From NCBI RefSeq assembly GCF_002261225.1, contig NZ_NEVM01000005.1:1178001-1242000 (forward strand): a stretch of DNA of 64,000 nt, read 5' to 3'. This DNA comes from Bordetella genomosp. 10 (GTDB lineage: Bacteria > Pseudomonadota > Gammaproteobacteria > Burkholderiales > Burkholderiaceae_B). The position numbers and the translations under genes are program-made. Under the pieces are notes generated by a model that saw only the letters and a list, made by a program, of their open reading frames with translations, was not told the origin of the DNA and ran no database searches. Positions 24,991-34,346 of this stretch are shown piece after piece (the first letter of the stretch is position 1; each line of letters begins with the position of its first letter).

Positions 24991-26706
24991 ATGCCCGACC
25001 CCAAGCATGGCCTCGCACGCGGCCTGACCAACTATGGCGATATCGATTTCTCCCTATACCTGCGCCGCACGTTTGCCAGCGCCGCCGGCTACTCCAAGGA
25101 AATGATGGACAAGCCGGTCGTCGGCATTGCGCAGGCGTCCAGCGGCTTCAATCCCTGTCATCGCAATTTCCCCGAGCTGGTCGAGGCCATCAAGCGCGGC
25201 GTGCTGGCGGCGGGCGGTTTGCCGCTGGATTTCCCGACCATCTCGCTGGGCGAAGCCTTCCTCAATCCGACCAGCATGAAGTTCCGCAACCTGCTGTCTA
25301 TCGACGTCGAGGAAATGATACGGGCGCAGCCGATGGACGCCGTCGTGCTGCTGGGCGGCTGCGACAAGAACGTCCCCGCCATGCTGATGGGCGCCGCCTC
25401 GGCCGACGTGCCCGCCATCCAGTTGGTGCCGGGCCCGATGCTGCCCATGCCCTTCGAGGGCGAGCGCCTGGGCGCGTGCACGGACTGCCGGCGCTTCTGG
25501 GGCCGGTATCGCGGCGGCGAAGTCAGCGAGCGGAAGATCGGCATCATCGAAGGCAAGCTTGCGACGACGGCGGGCACGTGCGCGGTCATGGGCACGGCCA
25601 GCACCATGGCGGCGGTGGCCGAGGCGCTGGGCATGTCGCTGCCGGGCACGGCCGCCATCCCGGCGGTGCATGCGGATCGCATCCGGGCCGCCGAAGCCAG
25701 CGGCCGCCGCGCCGTGGAATTGGCGCTCCAGCCGATCCGGCCCAGCGAGATCATCACCGGGAAGTCGGTCGAAAATGCGCTGCGCATCCTACTGGCGATC
25801 AGCGGCTCGACCAACGTCATCATCCATCTGACGGCCATCGCCGGCCGCCTGGGGATTCCGGTATCGCTCAAGCGCCTGAACGAACTGAGCGACACGACGC
25901 CGGTGCTGGTCAACCTCAAGCCGACCGGAGAGCACTACATGGCCGATCTCCATGCGGCCGGCGGCGTCGGCGCGGTCATGCGCGAGATCAAGCACCTGCT
26001 GCACCTGGATTGCCTGACAGTGACCGGCGAAACCCTGGGCGAGCGGCTGGCCGGGGAAGCGCCGTGGGTGGATCGCAATGTGGTGCGCGCCTTCGACAAC
26101 CCCATCGACCCCGTGGGCGGCCTGGTATCGCTGTTCGGGTCGCTGGCGCCCAATGGGGCCATCCTGAAGCGCGCGGCGGCCAATCCCGCGTTGTTCGAGC
26201 GCACCGGCCGGGCCGTGGTGTTCGAATCGCTGGAAGACCTGGCCGCGCGGGTGGACAGTCCTGACCTCGACGTTCACGAGAACGATTTCCTGGTGTTGAA
26301 GAATGCCGGACCCAAGAGCGGCGCCGGCATGCCGGAGGCCGGATACCTGCCCATCCCGGCGAAGCTGGCCCGCCAGGGGGTGCGCGATATGGTGCGCCTC
26401 TCCGATGCCCGCATGAGTGGCACCGCCTTCGGTACGGTCGTCCTGCACGTCTCGCCCGAGGCAGCGATCGGCGGCCCCCTGGCGCTGGTGCGCAACGGCG
26501 ACCGGATCGCGCTGTCGGTCAGCGAACGCCGGCTGGACCTGCTCGTGGACGAGGCCGAGCTGGCGCGCCGCCAGGCGGAGATGCCTGCGCCCGCGCCGCT
26601 GCCCGACCGCGGCTATGACCGCCTGTTCCTGCAAAGCACCTTGCAGGCCGATGAAGGCTGCGACTTCGATTTTCTCAGGCCGTCCACCCTGAAAACCGGC
26701 TCATGA
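24991..26706 (+). CDS. IlvD/Edd-family dehydratase, likely sugar-acid dehydratase
   Basis: The 571-residue enzyme has the three cysteines that hold the iron-sulfur cluster in this family: C56 (NPCHRN), C124 (GGCDKN) and C197 (AGTCAVMGTASTM). The substrate loop LPGTAAIPAVHADRIR follows. The length fits arabonate/xylonate-type [2Fe-2S] dehydratases, which remove water from aldonic acids to give 2-keto-3-deoxy acids. A true IlvD role in branched-chain synthesis is less likely, because it sits in a LacI-controlled operon behind a binding protein. Substrate stereochemistry cannot be read. Confidence 0.9.
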   Translation: MPDPKHGLARGLTNYGDIDFSLYLRRTFASAAGYSKEMMDKPVVGIAQASSGFNPCHRNFPELVEAIKRGVLAAGGLPLDFPTISLGEAFLNPTSMKFRNLLSIDVEEMIRAQPMDAVVLLGGCDKNVPAMLMGAASADVPAIQLVPGPMLPMPFEGERLGACTDCRRFWGRYRGGEVSERKIGIIEGKLATTAGTCAVMGTASTMAAVAEALGMSLPGTAAIPAVHADRIRAAEASGRRAVELALQPIRPSEIITGKSVENALRILLAISGSTNVIIHLTAIAGRLGIPVSLKRLNELSDTTPVLVNLKPTGEHYMADLHAAGGVGAVMREIKHLLHLDCLTVTGETLGERLAGEAPWVDRNVVRAFDNPIDPVGGLVSLFGSLAPNGAILKRAAANPALFERTGRAVVFESLEDLAARVDSPDLDVHENDFLVLKNAGPKSGAGMPEAGYLPIPAKLARQGVRDMVRLSDARMSGTAFGTVVLHVSPEAAIGGPLALVRNGDRIALSVSERRLDLLVDEAELARRQAEMPAPAPLPDRGYDRLFLQSTLQADEGCDFDFLRPSTLKTGS

Positions 26707-26726
26707 GATGACGTCGCCGCCCTCCC

Positions 26727-28181
26727 TCATAGATACGGCGTGGCCAGCCAGATGATCTTGTTGCGCAGGCGCTTGCCGAAAGGCAGGGCCCGCAGCGCTT
26801 CGAGGGTCTGCGGCTTGGCGTTGGCGATGGCCGCGTCGATGCGGGCGCTGATCCAGGTGGCGATCTCGCGGTCGTAGATTTCGGTGTCGAGCTCGAAGTT
26901 CAGCCGCAGGCTGCGCGGGTCGAGGTTGGAGGAGCCGGTGTAGGCCCAGGCGTCGTCCACGGTCAGCAGCTTGGAATGGTCGAAGGCGCCGCTGGTGCGC
27001 CATACCAGGCAGCCGTCGCGGATAAGCTGGTCGATCTGGGCCATCATGGCGTAATCGACCAGGCGCAGGTTGTTCTTGCCGGGAATGACGATGTCGACGC
27101 GCACGCCGCGCCGGGCGGCGGTGACCATGGCGCCGATCAGGGTCTGGTCGGGCAGGAAATAAGGCGACTGGATGCGGACGTGGCGCTGGGCGACCGCCAG
27201 CGCGCCGAGCAGGACGTTGTGCGTGCTGTTGATCGACCGGTCGGGACCGGAGGGCACGCAACGCACCGCCGCGCCGCCCCGCGGCACCAGGTCGTGATGG
27301 AACCAGTCCGGACCGGTCAGCGATTCGCGGGTCGTGAAATCCCAGTCGTGCGCGAAGACCGACTGGAGCTGGGCGACGACCGGCCCTTCGTAGCGGAAGT
27401 GCGTGTCGCGGTTGGTGCCGTCGAGCGACAACGCGCGCACGAAGGCCGCCCGGATGTTCATGCCGCCGGAAAAACCGATGCGGCCGTCGATGACCAGGAT
27501 CTTGCGGTGGCTGCGCAGATTGGCGTACGGCATGCGCAGAAAACCCATGGGATTGGTCATGAAGCGGGCCGTCGGCACGCCGTTCTTCTTCAGCAGCCGC
27601 ACGATAGGCGGACGGGAATAGCGGGCGCCGACCGCGTCGATCAGGACGCGGACCTTCACGCCGCGGCGGTGCGCGTCGATCAGCGCCTCGGCGATTTCGC
27701 AGCCGATGGGGTCGTGGTCGAAAATATAGCTTTGCAGGGCGACGGTTCGTTCGGCCTTGCGTATGGCCTGCAGCATGGCGGGATAGGCTTCGTCGCCGCC
27801 GTCCAGCGGCTGCACCAGGTTGCCGCCCAGCAATTGGAAGCGGCTGACGCAGTTGGTCAGCGTTTTCAGCGAGGCGAATTGCGTTCCGGCCAGGGGCACG
27901 ACGTCGACGGGCTCGACCTGCGGTTCCCGCGCGTAATAGACCATGGCCTCGTCGCGCTGCTGCGAGACCCGGGTGAAGCGGATGCGGTTGACTCCGGCGA
28001 CGAAGTAGGCGGCCGCGCCGAACAGCGGCGAGAAAAGCGCCAGCCCCACCCAGCCGATGGCGGCGCGGACGTCGCGCTTGGTCATGGCGGCATGCACGGC
28101 GGCGCCGAAACCGGCCACGGTGCTGACGGTGAAGACGATGTGGGGCCAGTAGGCGGTCAGCAAATCATGCAGGTCGCTCAT
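26727..28181 (-). CDS. cls: cardiolipin synthase (phospholipase D family)
   Basis: The 484-residue membrane enzyme condenses two phosphatidylglycerol molecules, or a related donor, to cardiolipin. Two N-terminal helices (about residues 10-65) anchor it. Two HKD motifs follow: HRKILVIDGRIGFSGGMN and HSKLLTVDDAWAYTGSSN. In both, the H, K and D are intact. The length and order match ClsA-type enzymes. It is a single gene ending 20 nt from the convergent dehydratase. Confidence 0.93.
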   Translation of the reverse strand: MSDLHDLLTAYWPHIVFTVSTVAGFGAAVHAAMTKRDVRAAIGWVGLALFSPLFGAAAYFVAGVNRIRFTRVSQQRDEAMVYYAREPQVEPVDVVPLAGTQFASLKTLTNCVSRFQLLGGNLVQPLDGGDEAYPAMLQAIRKAERTVALQSYIFDHDPIGCEIAEALIDAHRRGVKVRVLIDAVGARYSRPPIVRLLKKNGVPTARFMTNPMGFLRMPYANLRSHRKILVIDGRIGFSGGMNIRAAFVRALSLDGTNRDTHFRYEGPVVAQLQSVFAHDWDFTTRESLTGPDWFHHDLVPRGGAAVRCVPSGPDRSINSTHNVLLGALAVAQRHVRIQSPYFLPDQTLIGAMVTAARRGVRVDIVIPGKNNLRLVDYAMMAQIDQLIRDGCLVWRTSGAFDHSKLLTVDDAWAYTGSSNLDPRSLRLNFELDTEIYDREIATWISARIDAAIANAKPQTLEALRALPFGKRLRNKIIWLATPYL

Positions 28182-28311
28182 GCGCTCATGGACGGAAGGT
28201 TGGCGGAGAAGGCGAACGCGCCGGCAGGTGCCGCCAACGCGCGCAGCCAGCAGGATAGCAAGCCCGGGCCGGCCGTGAAATCGGGGCTGGACTCTTGTTT
28301 TAAACCCGTGC

Positions 28312-28317
28312 TAGAAT
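28312..28317 (+). promoter_or_regulatory. extended -10 of the tRNA-His promoter
   Basis: TGCTAGAAT (28309-28317) has the TG of an extended -10 followed by a near-consensus hexamer. It predicts a start about 10 nt before the tRNA. No well-spaced -35 was seen. Confidence 0.45.
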
Positions 28318-28333
28318 CTCGTTTCTTTGCTGC

Positions 28334-28410
28334 GGTGGCTGTAGCTCAGTTGGTAGAGTCCCGGATTGTGATTCCGGTTGTCGTGGGTTCGAGTCCCATC
28401 AGCCACCCCA
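28334..28410 (+). tRNA. tRNA-His (anticodon GTG)
   Basis: The 77-nt gene folds as a complete cloverleaf. The acceptor arm GGTGGCT pairs with AGCCACC, including the extra G at -1 opposite C73 that is specific to tRNA-His. The D-arm is GTAGCTCAGTTGGTAGAG, the anticodon loop ATTGTGATT has GTG at 28368-28370, and the T-arm is GTGGGTTCGAGTCCCAT. The 3' CCA is encoded. It is almost identical to the E. coli tRNA-His pattern. Confidence 0.97.
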
Positions 28411-28726
28411 AATTCTTTCTGGAAGTCCTTGCAATTCAAGGGCTTGGATCAGAGAAAAACTGATCGATCCAGCACTTGCTCTGGCAGCGGGTCTGGCACT
28501 TCCAAAATGCCTGCAAGTTCCAACCTACGGAACTTCTGCGCAACACTTATCAAGACAGACACGGAAGCTTTTATCCCGGCTGTTTGTTCTTCAAGTCCTT
28601 CTTCCCCGCGTTACCAAGCCCAAGATAATCCAAAGTCCACGGACCGAGGATCGCCGCGAAGCGTACTTGCGATCCATGAATGCCAGCATGGCCATTGAAG
28701 AATGGGCGCGGGACATGAATAACAAG
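28411..28726 (+). other. non-coding gap after tRNA-His, AT-richer than surroundings
   Basis: No convincing gene is seen in these 316 nt. Short open frames lack ribosome sites and recognisable motifs. The base composition is visibly less GC-rich than the flanking genes, which suits a decayed insertion next to a tRNA. No second copy of the tRNA 3' end was found in the window. Confidence 0.4.
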
Positions 28727-30127
28727 TCAAACCACGGCAGCGCTGAACGACTCGGGGCGCCGCGCGAGCAGATGAGACAGCCGTTGAAGGCCCGTCTGTA
28801 AGCATCCACGGTCCTTGATGCTGCCCAAAGAGATCCGAATCGCATTCACGGATCCGCTGCCCGTTGCGAATACCTCCGCCGGCGTGACCGCGATGCCCTC
28901 GCTGTCGGCCGCGCGCGCAAGCTGTGAGGCGTTCCAATACGCCGGCAACTCGAGCCATACATGCAGGCCGTCTCCAGCGCCGCTGTACCCGCTCGCCAGG
29001 ATATCCCGCGCCATCCATTGGCGCAGGCGCGCCTCGTTGCGTACGCCTTCCATCAATCCGTAGGCTGAACCGTCGAGGATCCACTGAGTGGCCAGGGCGG
29101 CTGTCAGAGGAGCGACCATCAGCGCAAACGATCTCAGCGCGGCCAGGAAACGTTCGCGCTCGTGCGAGTCGCGTATCAATACGAAGGCGACGCGCAAGCC
29201 GGGCGTCAGGCATTTCGATAGGGTCGAGATGTAGTACGCCTGTTCCGGGGCAAACGTGGCAACAGGCGGTGGCGGGGCATCGGCAAGGAGCCAGTAGGGA
29301 TCGTCCTCGACCATGCGCACATTGCAGCGCTTCGCGATACTGGCGAGCTCCTTGCGCCGGCGTTCCGGAATGGTGATGGCCGTCGGATTCTGTAATGTCG
29401 GATTGAGGTAGACCAGCCCAGGCTTGTGCCGGCGGCACGCTGCCTCGAGCATCTCAGGCGCCATCCCGTGCTTGTCCGCTGCCACCGCAATGACGTGCCT
29501 GCCGAATTGGGTGGCGGCGGCACGCAAGCCGGGATAACTCATCGGCTCCGCCAGGATAACGTCGCCCGCCTCCGTCAGCGCAAGGATCAATGCGGCGATC
29601 GCCGCTTGCGCCCCCGGACAGACGACCACCTGTCGAGAATCCAGAGGTCCAAACATCGGCTCGAGCCATTTGGCTCCAGCCTTGCGGTCGGAGTCGCTTC
29701 CCCCGGCCAGGTGGTAAGTCATCAACAATCCATTGTCTGCCCTCATCAGCACTTGGGACAAACCTTGCTTCAGCATGTCGTCGAAGTCCACGCCATCCGG
29801 CCGTGGCGGGGTATTCATGCTCAGGTCGAGGATCGAGGTCAATTCGACTTTCGGCGCCGCGACATAAGTGCCTCGCGCGCCGCGGCCTTCCAACAAGTTG
29901 CGGCGCCTGGCTTCGTCGTATGCGCGCGTGATCGTCGTCAGGTCGACGTCCAGATGTTTTGCCAATTGGCGCTGCGGAGGCAGGCGGTCACCCGGTTTCA
30001 GCGATCCGTCCACCACCGCCGCCTGCAAGGCATCCGCAATCTGCAAAAAACGCGGCCCGCCGTGCACGGCTAGTCGCGGCGACCAGATCGGCGAATTCTC
30101 ATCTTGCATGGCTGTCAACTGGGACAT
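28727..30127 (-). CDS. MocR-type GntR/aminotransferase-like regulator
   Basis: The 466-residue protein has a GntR winged helix (about residues 25-90, PGDRLPPQRQLAKHLDVD, then TTITRAYDEARRRNLLEG) and an aminotransferase-like domain. The latter has YLNPTLQNPTAIT, MVEDDPYWLL and the PLP-lysine segment YISTLSKCLTPGLR. It is only distantly related to the two MocR proteins at the left of the window. ATG 30127 is chosen; an in-frame start 75 nt upstream would add unconserved residues. Composition is somewhat less GC-rich than the core genes. Its target is unknown; the divergent neighbour is a small membrane protein. Confidence 0.88.
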   Translation of the reverse strand: MSQLTAMQDENSPIWSPRLAVHGGPRFLQIADALQAAVVDGSLKPGDRLPPQRQLAKHLDVDLTTITRAYDEARRRNLLEGRGARGTYVAAPKVELTSILDLSMNTPPRPDGVDFDDMLKQGLSQVLMRADNGLLMTYHLAGGSDSDRKAGAKWLEPMFGPLDSRQVVVCPGAQAAIAALILALTEAGDVILAEPMSYPGLRAAATQFGRHVIAVAADKHGMAPEMLEAACRRHKPGLVYLNPTLQNPTAITIPERRRKELASIAKRCNVRMVEDDPYWLLADAPPPPVATFAPEQAYYISTLSKCLTPGLRVAFVLIRDSHERERFLAALRSFALMVAPLTAALATQWILDGSAYGLMEGVRNEARLRQWMARDILASGYSGAGDGLHVWLELPAYWNASQLARAADSEGIAVTPAEVFATGSGSVNAIRISLGSIKDRGCLQTGLQRLSHLLARRPESFSAAVV

Positions 30128-30268
30128 TTTGTCCCAATGTATGGAAATTGTTTTGAAGTAGTATGCCTCGGCGCGTGCAGCAATGCCATTCTTGTATGGC
30201 ATACGCCGACGTTTTCTCCTCTTTCATCACGGTGGATAGCGTCAAGTAATAGCCTGGAAATACCAAAA

Positions 30269-30502
30269 ATGATGGATTGGATCCCTATCGTCTTCCTTAC
30301 GTTCAAGGTTCTCGTGTTCGGCACGGGCATGTTCTTTGCCGTCAAGTGGCACTACGACCAAGGCAAGAAGAAAAAGGGGAAAGCCGTGGCGCTACGCGCG
30401 TTCGGCACGGGGGCCGCAATATTCGTGCTATCGCTGCTGTCCGTGCTGCTCCTCACCTTCGTCCTCAGCAGGCAACTCGGGCTGGACTTGACCTTCCCAT
30501 GA
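30269..30502 (+). CDS. small membrane protein of unknown function
   Basis: The 77-residue protein starts MMDWIPIV. It has two hydrophobic helices (about residues 4-26 and 50-72) separated by a lysine-rich loop, DQGKKKKGKA. No family was recognised. TGGAAA at 30255-30260 is a weak ribosome site; the second ATG at 30272 is equally possible. It diverges from the MocR gene, so that regulator could control it. The 260 nt after it (30503-30762) hold no gene that can be supported. Confidence 0.55.
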   Translation: MMDWIPIVFLTFKVLVFGTGMFFAVKWHYDQGKKKKGKAVALRAFGTGAAIFVLSLLSVLLLTFVLSRQLGLDLTFP

Positions 30503-30762
30503 TGGCAAAGAATAGTCGGCCGATACCCAGCGACGCGGCGGCAATTCCCCGGTGCGGCTATTGGGCGGCATCGGCAGGCGCGTCGGCGTTCATTTCGGCA
30601 TCGCTGCGGGACGATTAATCGATTCGGGAAACCGCTTGCCTCAGACGGCGATGTCGAGACCATGGATTTCGAACAACAACCTCGACGTTGGGGAAATGGC
30701 AGCCTTTTTTCTTTTCCCGGCGTAGACTTTCGGGGCAGAAAAAGCGCTGACGGAGGCCACGC

Positions 30763-31734
30763 ATGAAAGCCATAGTCGTTACGGAAAGCGGTTTGTCCTT
30801 GCAAGAGGTGCCCATCCCTTCGGTGGGGCCGACGGACGTGCTGGTGCGCGTCGGCGCGGCGTCGCTCAATCGTGCGGACCTGACCGTGGCTGCCGGCCAG
30901 CGGCACGGCAGCGTCGGAGGCCCGGGAACCATACCCGGCCTCGAATGGGCCGGCGTGGTCGAGGCGGTCGGGGCGGAAGTCACGCAATATGCGCCCGGCG
31001 ACCGCGTGATGGCTTCCGGCAGCGGCGGCTACGCCGAATATGCCGTCAGCGATTATGGCCGCGTGTACCCGCTTCCGACCAAGGACATGCCGTTTTCCCA
31101 GGCGGCGGTATTGCCGGTCGCCTTGCAGACCATGCATGACGCGGTCGTCACCAATGGCCGCCTGCGGCCCGGCGAATCCGTCCTGATCCAGGGCGCCAGC
31201 AGCGGCGTCGGCCTGATGGGATTGCAGATCGCCAAGGCGATGGGCGCGGACCTCGTCATCGGCACGGCGACCAACGCGGGCCGGCGCGGGCAACTGGCCG
31301 GTTTCGGGGCCGATATCGCGCTGGACGCCAGCGATCCCGGCTGGGTCCAGGCCGTGCTCGATGCCACCGACGGCAAAGGCGTGAATCTGATCGTGGACCA
31401 GGTTTCGGGCCCGGTCATGAATGACAATATGCGGGCGGCCGCCATCCTCGGCCGCATCGTGAACGTGGGACGCCTGGGCGGAAAGGAAGCGGCCTTCGAC
31501 TGCGACCTGCACGCGCTGCGCCGCATCCACTATATCGGCGTCACGTTCCGCACGCGCAGCGTGGAAGAAGTCCGCGAAATCGGCCGCCGCATGTGCGCCG
31601 ACCTATGGCCGCTGCTCGAGGCAGGCAAGCTCAGCTTGCCGATCGCGGAGGAATTCCCCCTCGCCGACGCCGCGACCGCGCTGGCCTATATGAAAGAAAA
31701 CCGCCACTTCGGCAAGATCCTGCTGAAGCCGTAG
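30763..31734 (+). CDS. NADPH:quinone reductase / zinc-type alcohol dehydrogenase-like (MDR) protein
   Basis: The 323-residue medium-chain reductase has a GroES-like N-terminal domain (VLVRVGAASLNRADL, PGLEWAGVVEAVG) and a Rossmann domain with VLIQGASSGVGLMGLQIAKAMGA. The zinc-binding cysteines of alcohol dehydrogenases are absent, which places it with quinone-reductase-like enzymes that use NADPH to reduce enones or quinones. GGAGG precedes the ATG. It stands alone among small accessory genes. Confidence 0.9.
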   Translation: MKAIVVTESGLSLQEVPIPSVGPTDVLVRVGAASLNRADLTVAAGQRHGSVGGPGTIPGLEWAGVVEAVGAEVTQYAPGDRVMASGSGGYAEYAVSDYGRVYPLPTKDMPFSQAAVLPVALQTMHDAVVTNGRLRPGESVLIQGASSGVGLMGLQIAKAMGADLVIGTATNAGRRGQLAGFGADIALDASDPGWVQAVLDATDGKGVNLIVDQVSGPVMNDNMRAAAILGRIVNVGRLGGKEAAFDCDLHALRRIHYIGVTFRTRSVEEVREIGRRMCADLWPLLEAGKLSLPIAEEFPLADAATALAYMKENRHFGKILLKP

Positions 31735-31856
31735 GGCGCGGATGCCGATCAGAGGAAGGCGGCGGGACGGGCCTGAGAGCGGCATGTTCATACATCCTCT
31801 CATTTGGTGGGAGATGACCGGGCGCGAAACTGCAATGGAAGCTGGAGTGGAGCGGT

Positions 31857-32285
31857 ATGAAATTTCGTCGTGCGCGGCTGGTGCCTGAATTGTTGGTCAC
31901 CGACCTGGTTGCCAGCAAAAGGTTCTGGATGGAAATCTGCGGTTTTTCTCTCGCTTATGGGCGCGAGCAGGAAGGTTTTGTCTATCTTGATCTCGACGGC
32001 GCTCAAGTGATGCTCGTTGAAGTGCGCGGCGACGGGTATTGGATAACCGCGCCTCTTGACGCCCCCCGAGGCCGGGGCATGAATCTTGAGATCAAGGTGC
32101 CGGCGGTGGAGCCGGTGGTGAATGCCTTGACGGCGGCAAATTGGCCATTGTTCGAGGGCGTCACGGAGCGATGGTATCGCCATGAAGATATGGAGTCTGG
32201 CGTGCGGGAATTTCTTGTTCAGGATCCTGACGGCTACCTGCTCCGGTTCTCCGCGCTCATGGATGAACGGCCCTCTGCTGGCTGA
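31857..32285 (+). CDS. VOC-superfamily protein (glyoxalase/bleomycin-resistance type)
   Basis: The 142-residue protein has the paired beta-alpha-beta-beta-beta halves of the vicinal oxygen chelate fold: LVPELLVTDLVASKRFWMEI to AQVMLVEVRG, then NLEIKVPAVEPVVNAL to FLVQDPDGYLLRFSAL. The VPEL...DGY(LL)RF arrangement is like bleomycin-binding proteins that sequester the drug as a dimer. An enzymatic role is also possible. It stands alone. Confidence 0.85.
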   Translation: MKFRRARLVPELLVTDLVASKRFWMEICGFSLAYGREQEGFVYLDLDGAQVMLVEVRGDGYWITAPLDAPRGRGMNLEIKVPAVEPVVNALTAANWPLFEGVTERWYRHEDMESGVREFLVQDPDGYLLRFSALMDERPSAG

Positions 32286-32495
32286 CAAGGAGAACCAACG
32301 ATTGGCCTTGTCGGTTCTTTCTATTTCCGCCTGATTTGAATTTCGCCACCCTCCTGCGAGGGACGATGGGGACATTGGCGCCGGCCAATACGCCCTCGCA
32401 ACCTGACCAAGGGTCTCACGAAAAAGCCGGAAACAGGCATACTTGCGTTCGTTGAAAACCGATTTCGAATGCACGTAGTGGTAGCGGAGACAAAG

Positions 32496-32813
32496 ATGGA
32501 AAAGACCCTGGACGACACTCGCGGCGGCGCTGCGCCTCTCGAAGAACTGAAATCGATCCGCCGCAGCATCGACAACATAGATGCCGCGCTCGTTCACATG
32601 CTGGCCGAGCGTTTCCGCTGTACGCAGCGGGTGGGCGTGCTGAAGGCGCGGCACAACCTGCCGGCCACCGATGCGAAACGCGAGGAAGAACAGGTAGCGC
32701 GCCTGCGAGGCCTGGCCGCTGCGTCAGGCCTCGATCCCGAATTCGCCGAAAGATTCCTGCATTTCGTGATCGCCGAAGTCATCGAGCATCACAACAATGC
32801 CCGGGCTGCTTGA
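32496..32813 (+). CDS. chorismate mutase (AroQ type)
   Basis: The 105-residue all-helical protein carries the AroQ catalytic pattern: IRRSIDNIDAALVHMLAERF (two arginines), VGVLKARHNLPATDAKREEE (lysine, aspartate, arginine) and a C-terminal helix, FVIAEVIEHHNN. It converts chorismate to prephenate for Phe/Tyr synthesis, or acts in a secondary pathway. There is no signal peptide, so it is cytoplasmic. ATG 32496 follows GGAGAC; the upstream in-frame GTG/ATG lacks a ribosome site. No other aromatic-pathway gene is adjacent. Confidence 0.85.
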   Translation: MEKTLDDTRGGAAPLEELKSIRRSIDNIDAALVHMLAERFRCTQRVGVLKARHNLPATDAKREEEQVARLRGLAAASGLDPEFAERFLHFVIAEVIEHHNNARAA

Positions 32814-32987
32814 CTAGTTTCTGCCTGGAAACTGGTCGACGCGATCTTCGATCTTCGTCGGTGTGGGGAGGCGGCCCTGAGGCCGCTGATGCTCAAGGAC
32901 CGAGGCCGCGCGCAGATATGAAAGCGAATCGCTGCGGGAGCATGAGCGCCGGAACTCGCCATGCGGAACCGCGCCCTGCTCCCGCCA

Positions 32988-34346
32988 TCAACGATTGACC
33001 AGCCGCTTGGGCAGGCGGTATGCCAGGATCGCGCCGATCACGGCGACGCCGGCGATGAAATAGACGCCGCCTGCCGTGGACTGGGTGGCGTCCTTCACCA
33101 TGCCCATGAGATAGGGGCTGACGAAGCCGCCCAGGCCGCCCAGCGAGTTGATGACGCCGATCGCCGCCGCCATGCCGATACCGCCCAGGAAGATGCTGGG
33201 CAGCATCCACATCATGGTGGTCGCCATGTAGACGCCGGCGGTGCCCACCGTCAGCGCGGCCAGCGCGGCGATGGGGGTGCCGTGCAGCAAGGCGCTGGCC
33301 GCGAGACCTGCCGCCGAGGTAATGAATCCCGCGATCAGATGCCAGCGCCGCTCCAGGCGCCGGTCGGAAGAGCGGGCGACGAGGTTCAGCGCGATCGCGC
33401 CGGCCAGGAACGGTATCGCCGACAACAGGCCGATGATCAGCGGATCCTGATAGCCAAGGTCCTTGACCAGGGTCGGCAGCCAGAAACTGACGCCGTAGTT
33501 GCCGATCGCCTGGCATATGCACAGCGCGACCATGGCCCAGACCCGCGCATCCCCGAGCATCGCCACCAGCGAGGGATGGAAGCCGCCCATCGCGTCCTTG
33601 GCGCGCGCGTCGGCGTCCAGGTCCGCGTGCACCTGCGTCTTCTCGCTATCGGTCAACCACCGGGCCTGCGCCGGCGTATCGGTCAGCAGCCAGGGCACCA
33701 GCAACGCCAGCACGACCGACGGGCAGCCTTCCATGAGGAACAGCCACTGCCATCCCGACAGTCCCGAATGATCGTGCATGCCGTGCATGATCCAGCCGGA
33801 CAGCGGCGCGCCCAGCACGCCCGACAAGGGAATGGCCGCCATGAACAACCCCAGCATGCGCCCCCGCACCCGCGACGGAAACCAGAACGTCAGGTACAGA
33901 ACGATGCCGGGAAAGAAGCCGGCTTCCGCCGCGCCCAGCAGGAAGCGCAGGATATAGAACTGCGTGGGCGTCTGCACGAAGGCGAAGGCCATGGACAGCA
34001 ATCCCCATAGCAGCATGATGCGCATGATGGTCTTGCGCGCGCCCACCTTCATCATCCAGACATTGCTGGGCGCCTCGAATATCAGGTAGCCGATGAAGAA
34101 CAGGCCCGCGCCGAAACCGTAGGCCGTCTCCGAGAACTTCAGGTCCTCCAGCATACGGAGCTTGGCGAATCCCACGTTCACGCGGTCGAGGTAGGCAAAC
34201 AGATAGCAGGTAATGAGAAAGGGCAACACCTTCCATGCGATCTTGCGATACAGGGCATGGGATGCCGATCCCAAGGCATCGGATTCCGTTGCGGCGGAAA
34301 GTTGCGTGACGGCGTCGGCGTCGGGAGACAGGGCGGGATTCCTCAT
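32988..34346 (-). CDS. MFS transporter, anion:cation symporter (ACS) family
   Basis: The 452-residue protein has 12 helices. The ACS signature is present: WKVLPFLITCYLFAYLDRVN near helix 1, NVWMMKVGARKTIMR in loop 2-3 and FPSRVRGRMLGLF between helices 4 and 5. ACS members import organic anions such as tartrate, phthalate, glucarate or tricarballylate. It is the last of three minus-strand genes with LysR and a DUF1445 hydro-lyase, which suggests a carboxylate substrate. ATG 34346 is preferred; 17 more codons are possible upstream. Confidence 0.9.
   Translation of the reverse strand: MRNPALSPDADAVTQLSAATESDALGSASHALYRKIAWKVLPFLITCYLFAYLDRVNVGFAKLRMLEDLKFSETAYGFGAGLFFIGYLIFEAPSNVWMMKVGARKTIMRIMLLWGLLSMAFAFVQTPTQFYILRFLLGAAEAGFFPGIVLYLTFWFPSRVRGRMLGLFMAAIPLSGVLGAPLSGWIMHGMHDHSGLSGWQWLFLMEGCPSVVLALLVPWLLTDTPAQARWLTDSEKTQVHADLDADARAKDAMGGFHPSLVAMLGDARVWAMVALCICQAIGNYGVSFWLPTLVKDLGYQDPLIIGLLSAIPFLAGAIALNLVARSSDRRLERRWHLIAGFITSAAGLAASALLHGTPIAALAALTVGTAGVYMATTMMWMLPSIFLGGIGMAAAIGVINSLGGLGGFVSPYLMGMVKDATQSTAGGVYFIAGVAVIGAILAYRLPKRLVNR

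Noticed and set aside
24991..26706. Housekeeping ilvD (branched-chain amino-acid synthesis)
   Set aside because: The operon with a Bug protein and LacI operators points to sugar-acid or related catabolism rather than to isoleucine/valine synthesis.
28385..33000. Integrated element with attL/attR at tRNA-His
   Set aside because: No integrase and no duplicate of the tRNA 3' end are found in the window. Only the weaker mosaic observation was kept.
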